Positions 22,760-26,858 of a stretch of DNA of 26,858 bases are shown here, one piece after another. The notes under the pieces are model-generated. The model made no database searches and was not told the DNA's origin. It was given only the letters and a program-made list of their open reading frames with translations. Position 1 is the first letter of the stretch. The number at the start of each line of letters is the position of its first letter. A program made the translations under genes and the position numbers. Origin of the DNA: Dehalococcoidia bacterium (GTDB taxonomy: Bacteria; Chloroflexota; Dehalococcoidia; Dehalococcoidales; DAOWKM01); NCBI GenBank assembly GCA_030643695.1, contig DAOWKM010000005.1, positions 1 through 26,858 on the forward strand, read 5' to 3'.

Positions 22760-23923
22760 CTATTCCCCCCAGATGCCGGGAATTTCATGCCCACAGAACT
22801 TGCATTTCCCGTCCACGATATTGTTCTCCTGAATAAGTAAACCCTTCCGGTAGATGAGCATTTTACCACATTTGGGACAGTAAGTGTTTGCATAATCATG
22901 GCCTGAGATGTTACCAATATATACATAGTGTAGCCCTACCCCGCGAGCAATATCGTGTGCCTGCTCCAGGGTGGAGAGGGGCGTGGGAGGAAGACCAGTC
23001 AGCTTACAACAAGGGAAGAAGCGGGAGAAGTGTACCGGTGTCTCCTCCCCCAGGTTGTCTCGGATCCAAGTGCACATCCTCTCAATGTCCTCCAGGTCAT
23101 CGCTCCAAGTGGGGATGATGAGGCAGACGACTTCCAACCATACCCCGTGCCCTTTTATGAGCTTCAGCGTGTCCAGTACCGGAGCTAGCTCACCTGTGGT
23201 AAGCTCGCGATACACTTCGGCGTCAAACGCCTTTAGGTCGATAGCCACTGAATCCACATAGGGCAGGATAGCTTCCATAGGCTCAGGGCTCATTTCGCCG
23301 TTGCTATGAAAGGTGACCCTGAGGTGCTTCTCCTTTGCCAGCCTGGCAATATCATACATGAATTCATACTGCTGGGTAGGCTCATTATAGGTAAAGCAGA
23401 TGGTATGCACATCGTGGTCTATTGCTGTTTGCACTACTTCCTCCGGTGTCATTGGCACCGCCTCAACCTCTTCTGGAGCTTTGAAGGTAATGTGCCAGTT
23501 AATGCAGTTCTTGCACCTCAGGTTACAGGTGGCAGTGCCCACACACAGCGTATCGCTCCCCGGTTCCATGTGAAACAGCGGTTCCTTCTCCACGGGGTCA
23601 ATATGCATCGCTACCGGTTTCCCATAGGTCAGGGTATACAGCTTTCCGTCTCTATTCTCACGGGCCAGGCAAAATCCCCTCTTACCCTCTGGAATGGTAC
23701 AGTTTCTGAAGCAGAGCTGGCACTGGACAGTGTTACCCTCCAGAGGCTGATAATACTTCGCTTCCGTAAACTGCTTCTGACCAGGGGAAGGAGTGGCTTC
23801 GTCTGGAGGGGGTGAGGGAGGGGCACAGTGCAAAATTCCAACGCTTCCAATTACGACAAAGCATACTAGGACCAGTATTTCCAGGCCCAGTCTGAACTTA
23901 TTTCTTCTGTTCTTAGTATTCAC
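22760..23923 (-). CDS. Radical SAM enzyme (AmmeMemoRadiSam-type) with N-terminal membrane/export signal
   Basis: 387 residues. The radical SAM cluster motif is C133-x3-C137-x2-C140 (CNLRCKNC), within a region like the AmmeMemoRadiSam/PFL-activase-like family. A Cys-rich segment precedes it (C68, C71, C75, C85), and the C-terminus has CPKCGK plus CKFCGH, probably a zinc or rubredoxin-like knuckle. Unusually, residues 1-33 form a basic start (NTKNRRNKFR), a hydrophobic helix and Cys33, then a Pro-rich linker, like a lipoprotein or anchor signal. The RRNKF stretch is only a loose Tat match. The usual AMMECR1 and Memo partners are not in the window. GTG start. Confidence 0.85.
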   Translation of the reverse strand: MNTKNRRNKFRLGLEILVLVCFVVIGSVGILHCAPPSPPPDEATPSPGQKQFTEAKYYQPLEGNTVQCQLCFRNCTIPEGKRGFCLARENRDGKLYTLTYGKPVAMHIDPVEKEPLFHMEPGSDTLCVGTATCNLRCKNCINWHITFKAPEEVEAVPMTPEEVVQTAIDHDVHTICFTYNEPTQQYEFMYDIARLAKEKHLRVTFHSNGEMSPEPMEAILPYVDSVAIDLKAFDAEVYRELTTGELAPVLDTLKLIKGHGVWLEVVCLIIPTWSDDLEDIERMCTWIRDNLGEETPVHFSRFFPCCKLTGLPPTPLSTLEQAHDIARGVGLHYVYIGNISGHDYANTYCPKCGKMLIYRKGLLIQENNIVDGKCKFCGHEIPGIWGE

Positions 23924-23936
23924 TTCGACTCTAACC

Positions 23937-24596
23937 TCACAGCACCTGGATTATTAGTCGAACTCCGTAAGCCAATAGTAGAACGCCACACATCCGCCGA
24001 AAGAATTGATAAATCCTCGGTGTTTTGAATACAGCACCGGGAACCACACCAGCTAAGATTCCCATTATAACTATCGGTGTAATTACTGCCGGTCCAATTC
24101 CAAAGCAAAGACTGTAAAACATCCCCAGAAGAGGCCCTTTCGCCGTCAAGGCTATGTAGGTGAGCACACCAAGGAGGGGGGCACATGGTGTAATACCAAT
24201 AATGAAGCCAAGCAGGACCATGCTCTTAGTACTGTCATCAACAGTGTGCCTCTTCAGCAAGCGGCACAACTTCAGACGAGGGTCTTTACCTAGGATAATT
24301 AGAGCCCCCAGTAGCGATATAAATGACCCCGTCAGAATCCATACGTAAAAGGAGAAATCATGACCATCTAGAATACCGGTGATAAACACGCTTGAGAGAC
24401 CGGCGATGAATCCTAGAAGGAGGTAACAAAACAGACGTGACAGAGAGAATATTAAGGTGGCCTTGAGACCATCGCGCCAACCGTCTGTGGTTCCAGCAAC
24501 ATAAAGCCCTAATACGGGGCCGCAGGTGAATATGCACTGACTCGCCCCTAGTGCCAGACCAGTCAAAAACAGTCCTACTGCTGTATATTCCACCAT
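23937..24596 (-). CDS. CcdA/DsbD-type (UreH-like) membrane protein
   Basis: Integral membrane protein of 219 residues with about six helices. It has the duplicated-half Cys motifs of the DsbD_2/UreH-like family: ASQCIFTCGP (near 19-27) and GITPCAPLLG (near 134-143). Relatives pass reducing equivalents through Cys pairs or move metals across the membrane. It is first in a three-gene operon, 13 bases ahead of the radical SAM gene, which suits delivery of electrons or metal to an exported Fe-S protein (inference). Strong RBS (GGGAGGGG) and promoter upstream. Confidence 0.82.
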   Translation of the reverse strand: MVEYTAVGLFLTGLALGASQCIFTCGPVLGLYVAGTTDGWRDGLKATLIFSLSRLFCYLLLGFIAGLSSVFITGILDGHDFSFYVWILTGSFISLLGALIILGKDPRLKLCRLLKRHTVDDSTKSMVLLGFIIGITPCAPLLGVLTYIALTAKGPLLGMFYSLCFGIGPAVITPIVIMGILAGVVPGAVFKTPRIYQFFRRMCGVLLLAYGVRLIIQVL

Positions 24597-24652
24597 CTCC
24601 CCTCCCTACATTATGGAAAATGCGGTGCTCCTATTTAGTAAATCTCAGCTTG

Positions 24653-24681
24653 ATTATATCCCTTAAAGGAAGAGCATTCAA
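24653..24681 (-). promoter_or_regulatory. Sigma-70-type promoter of the CcdA-like/radical SAM/propeller operon
   Basis: On the - strand TTGAAT (24676-24681), 17 bases and TATAAT (24653-24658). It predicts a start near 24646 and a 50-base leader. Confidence 0.8.
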
Positions 24682-24764
24682 TGCATTTGTTGGCGAGAGT
24701 TAACCCATCGTTAGTTGAACAAAACGCCCAATTGTTAAGGCGCGAGTTCTACCCTCCATGATAA

Positions 24765-26324
24765 CTATCTTGAAAGTGTGGCTTCTTCAGGCCAGTCATC
24801 GTTGTTCGGTCCTCCGTAGGCGCCCATATCGTTTCGCTCTGTGCCTTTGGCTGGTGGTCGCTTACCATCGTTGTAAGCTGACCCGGGATCACCCGAATCG
24901 ATACATGGAGAGCCTTCCTTAAGAAGGAAAACCCCATTCGCAGGGTCTACAAACGACGGGTCTTTGTTTATTATACTGTCCAACGTATACGCGCCCGCCC
25001 CTCCGGTTACTACGGAACCAACGTCTGAATGCAGGATCATCGCTGTAGCAACACCAGACTTCTCGGGTTGTACCACAAGATTGATCTGTCGGCTTTCACG
25101 CGAGTCTCTGTTGCCCCAAACTATGTCATTTCTCGCAGAGAGGTTTATGCTCCCCCCATCACCATAAGTAGAACCAGAGTAGAAGAAAATCCCGCCAAAG
25201 TCCTTACTCGCCGTATTGCCTGTTACAGTGTTGTTAGCCAGTGTCCAGGTGACCGAGCCTCCAGGCTCAGACACTGGGCAAGTTTTGCCAGAGCAACAAT
25301 AGATGCCAGCACCGTATTGAGCCCTGTTCTTGGTGATGATATTATTATTTAGCGTAAAGGTGGTTCTCGCATCTGGCCCCCAAGCATACCCGAAAATGCC
25401 ACCACCCCAGCCAGCCTCATTCTCGGTAATCACATTGTTTGTCAGGGTAAGCGTGGTGGCTCCTGAACGTGAAACAAAAGCCGCGATTCCACCACCGTCC
25501 CAGCCACCTTCACCTTCCACCAGATGCGTAACTGCGTTGGCGGTAATAATATTCTTGGTAAGTGTTACCACTGCTGACCCTCCGCCACCAGAATTGACCC
25601 GGATCCCGCCACCCTCGTTGTTCGCTGTGTTTCCTCGGATGGCATTGTTTGTCAGAGTGCTGACTACAGAACCTGCATTACACTCGATAAATATGCCACC
25701 GCCCCTGTTATTTGATGCGTTCCCGGCGATGCTATTGTTGACTACATTTAAGAGTATTGTTGAACCTTTCTTAGCAGCAGAGGCACAAATACCCCCGCCC
25801 GAAGCCGTTGCTGTGTTTCCCGTGATCGCGTTATTATTTAGGGTCAAACTTACATGTGAACCTGAGCCTGAGCAGCCCACGTGAATGCCACCACCGCGCT
25901 CAGCATTCCCATTCCGTATAGTGAAACCCTCAAGGGTGAGTTCAATGGCTACACCAAGTCCAGCCTGGATCTGGATTACCGAGCCGCTCCCCTTGCCGTC
26001 AATTACAGTCAAAGAGCTATTGTCGCTTCGGGAAATAAATTTTGAGTCCCAGCCGCCTTGGAGTGTGAAAGTCTTCGAGGTTTTTATGGTGATATTTTCC
26101 AAGTATGTCCCTTGAGCTACTTGAATCGTATCTCCACTACGAGCTGAATTGATAGCCTCCTGTATGGTGGCGTATCTGCCAGAGCCTCCTACTGTAAGTA
26201 CCGAAGGTGTGGATGTTCGTGGCAGCGCGGGTGTGGGAGTTCCGTCACCTGCTCCTGCACAGCCAGCGGCCATCACCACCATAACCAGAAGAATGCTGAC
26301 TGAGGCTAGCGCTCTTGAGAACAT
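24765..26324 (-). CDS. Right-handed beta-helix lipoprotein
   Basis: Secreted lipoprotein of about 519 residues: signal peptide with lipobox MAAGC, a short Pro/Thr linker, then a parallel beta-helix. It opens with a pectate-lyase-like motif (YATIQEAINSARSGDTIQVAQGTY). About nine rungs follow, built on N-N-x-I-x-x-N and GGGI repeats (AITGNTATASGGGI, AIRGNTANNEGGGI and similar). The end DNMGAYGGP-like segment is usual for such helices. No catalytic lyase residues could be assigned; it may bind or display on the surface. The frame opens at TTG 26339, but GGAGAG lies 7 bases before the third of three consecutive ATGs, so I start at 26324. Confidence 0.82.
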   Translation of the reverse strand: MFSRALASVSILLVMVVMAAGCAGAGDGTPTPALPRTSTPSVLTVGGSGRYATIQEAINSARSGDTIQVAQGTYLENITIKTSKTFTLQGGWDSKFISRSDNSSLTVIDGKGSGSVIQIQAGLGVAIELTLEGFTIRNGNAERGGGIHVGCSGSGSHVSLTLNNNAITGNTATASGGGICASAAKKGSTILLNVVNNSIAGNASNNRGGGIFIECNAGSVVSTLTNNAIRGNTANNEGGGIRVNSGGGGSAVVTLTKNIITANAVTHLVEGEGGWDGGGIAAFVSRSGATTLTLTNNVITENEAGWGGGIFGYAWGPDARTTFTLNNNIITKNRAQYGAGIYCCSGKTCPVSEPGGSVTWTLANNTVTGNTASKDFGGIFFYSGSTYGDGGSINLSARNDIVWGNRDSRESRQINLVVQPEKSGVATAMILHSDVGSVVTGGAGAYTLDSIINKDPSFVDPANGVFLLKEGSPCIDSGDPGSAYNDGKRPPAKGTERNDMGAYGGPNNDDWPEEATLSR

Positions 26325-26364
26325 CATCATTCTCTCCAATGCACTTTAAGCTTTTTCAGCTTCT

Positions 26365-26393
26365 ATTCTACACTGTATGTTCGGAGGCCACAA
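26365..26393 (-). promoter_or_regulatory. Probable promoter of the beta-helix lipoprotein
   Basis: On the - strand TTGTGG (26388-26393), 17 bases and TAGAAT (26365-26370). The leader would be about 30 bases, containing a small AAGCT/AGCTT hairpin. Confidence 0.5.
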
Positions 26394-26468
26394 TGGGTGA
26401 GAGATTAACCGAAACCAGCCACTGTCAAGATTGCACGAAACGCTAAAAAGTGCAACCCAGGGAGACTG

Positions 26469-26497
26469 TTGACATTCCGTAAAGAATAGACTATTCT
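26469..26497 (+). promoter_or_regulatory. Sigma-70-type promoter of DUF5679 copy 2
   Basis: TTGACA (26469-26474), 17 bases and TATTCT (26492-26497). The predicted start is near 26504, with AAGGGGTG as RBS before ATG 26522. Confidence 0.75.
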
Positions 26498-26521
26498 CCA
26501 TACAAAAAGGGGTGCAGCTTG

Positions 26522-26662
26522 ATGCAAGCCTACTGTGTGAAGTGTAGAACAAAAAGAGAAATTAAGGACCCGAAATCGGTTACATTTAAGAACGGGCGCC
26601 CGGCAACGCAGGGGCTGTGCCCCACCTGTGGCACCAAGATATTCAGAATAGGGAAAATCTAA
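26522..26662 (+). CDS. DUF5679-type 46-residue zinc-ribbon protein (copy 2)
   Basis: Intact 46-codon gene with the same start (MQAYCVKCRTKRE) and near-identical end (GTKIFRIGKI) as copy 1. The four Cys at positions 5, 8, 33 and 36 are kept, and substitutions cluster in the linker 14-26. It is divergent from the beta-helix lipoprotein and has a consensus-like promoter, so the two copies are separately and probably strongly expressed. Confidence 0.85.
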   Translation: MQAYCVKCRTKREIKDPKSVTFKNGRPATQGLCPTCGTKIFRIGKI

Positions 26663-26858
26663 AACTGACCTTGTGATCCGGAGGCTAGGCACTATGTCAC
26701 CAAAAGATGTGGAGAGTAACAAATAGCGAGTTGAGGATTGTGCTGTGGTTCTCCGGACGGACTTAACGCTACCTCAGTCGAGAGCAAAAGAATTTGGAAT
26801 GGAGAAACCAAACTCACCCATGTTGTAATGCGACCCCGTGAGGAATGGGTTGAGCTAA
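26663..26858 (+). other. Window end: short ORF and degenerate frame
   Basis: GGAGG at about 26679-26683 precedes an ATG at 26693 that opens MSPKDVESNK and stops. The same frame continues with protein-like residues (VEDCAVVLRTDLTLP) and further stops. It may be the start of a decayed gene or chance. No family is recognised. Confidence 0.25.

Noticed and set aside
23306..23815. 169-codon + strand frame opposite the radical SAM gene
   Set aside because: Antisense to a well-supported enzyme with clear Cys motifs; no RBS or homology visible.
25330..25884. 184-codon + strand open frame opposite the beta-helix lipoprotein
   Set aside because: It mirrors the repeats of the lipoprotein (Pro-rich antisense of GGG/NN codons), lacks a RBS and has no domain.
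26405..26722. 105-codon - strand frame at the window end
   Set aside because: Antisense to DUF5679 copy 2; the other copies give the same artificial antisense peptide (YSEHLG), which is a by-product of the conserved ribbon sequence.

Overview
The window most resembles a contig from an anaerobic, uncultured Chloroflexota bacterium, probably of the Dehalococcoidia. The reasons are small DUF5679-type zinc-ribbon proteins, a UPF0282 metallo-hydrolase better known from archaea, moderate GC, GTG/TTG starts mixed with ATG, an Etf-linked oxidase with a CCG-domain Fe-S partner, and lipoproteins with Pro/Thr-rich linkers. This placement is inference from gene content. No rRNA, CRISPR array or intact insertion sequence was seen.

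Region 1 (1-8524, + strand) looks like a catabolic locus. It starts with a 5'-truncated HpcH/HpaI-type aldolase that ends in a good intrinsic terminator. Then come 1.1 kb of non-coding DNA with three separate inverted-repeat structures and gene relics. After these lie a TRAP transporter (dctP, dctQ, dctM), a disrupted small reading frame, an extended SDR epimerase/dehydrogenase, a TatD-like metal hydrolase, a shikimate-dehydrogenase-like protein with altered substrate residues, and an AiiA/AttM-like metallo-beta-lactamase-fold hydrolase. Region 2 (8565-13240, - strand, convergent) is a tight operon: EtfB, EtfA, a GlcD-like FAD oxidase and a GlcF/HdrD-like Fe-S protein. The simplest reading is import of a carboxylic or sugar acid, oxidation, lactone opening and aldol cleavage, with a 2-hydroxyacid product oxidised through flavoprotein and Fe-S carriers. 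The substrate cannot be read from the sequence.

Region 3 (13593-17531) is housekeeping and small genes. It holds a DUF5679 gene with a near-consensus promoter, a UPF0282 protein overlapping a DUF523 protein, tandem tRNA-Phe and tRNA-Gly genes under a strong promoter, a hairpin-rich intergenic repeat that supplies the stop codon of dinB, DNA polymerase IV, a small CxxC protein whose 3' end is a perfect palindrome, and a decayed DUF5679 copy followed by a terminator.

Region 4 (17532-26858) is envelope-oriented. A membrane-embedded spermidine-synthase-like protein is followed convergently by a three-gene operon (CcdA/DsbD-like membrane protein, radical SAM enzyme with an export or anchor signal, 13-Asp-box beta-propeller lipoprotein) with its own strong promoter. 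A beta-helix lipoprotein and a second intact DUF5679 gene, divergent from each other and each with a promoter, close the window.
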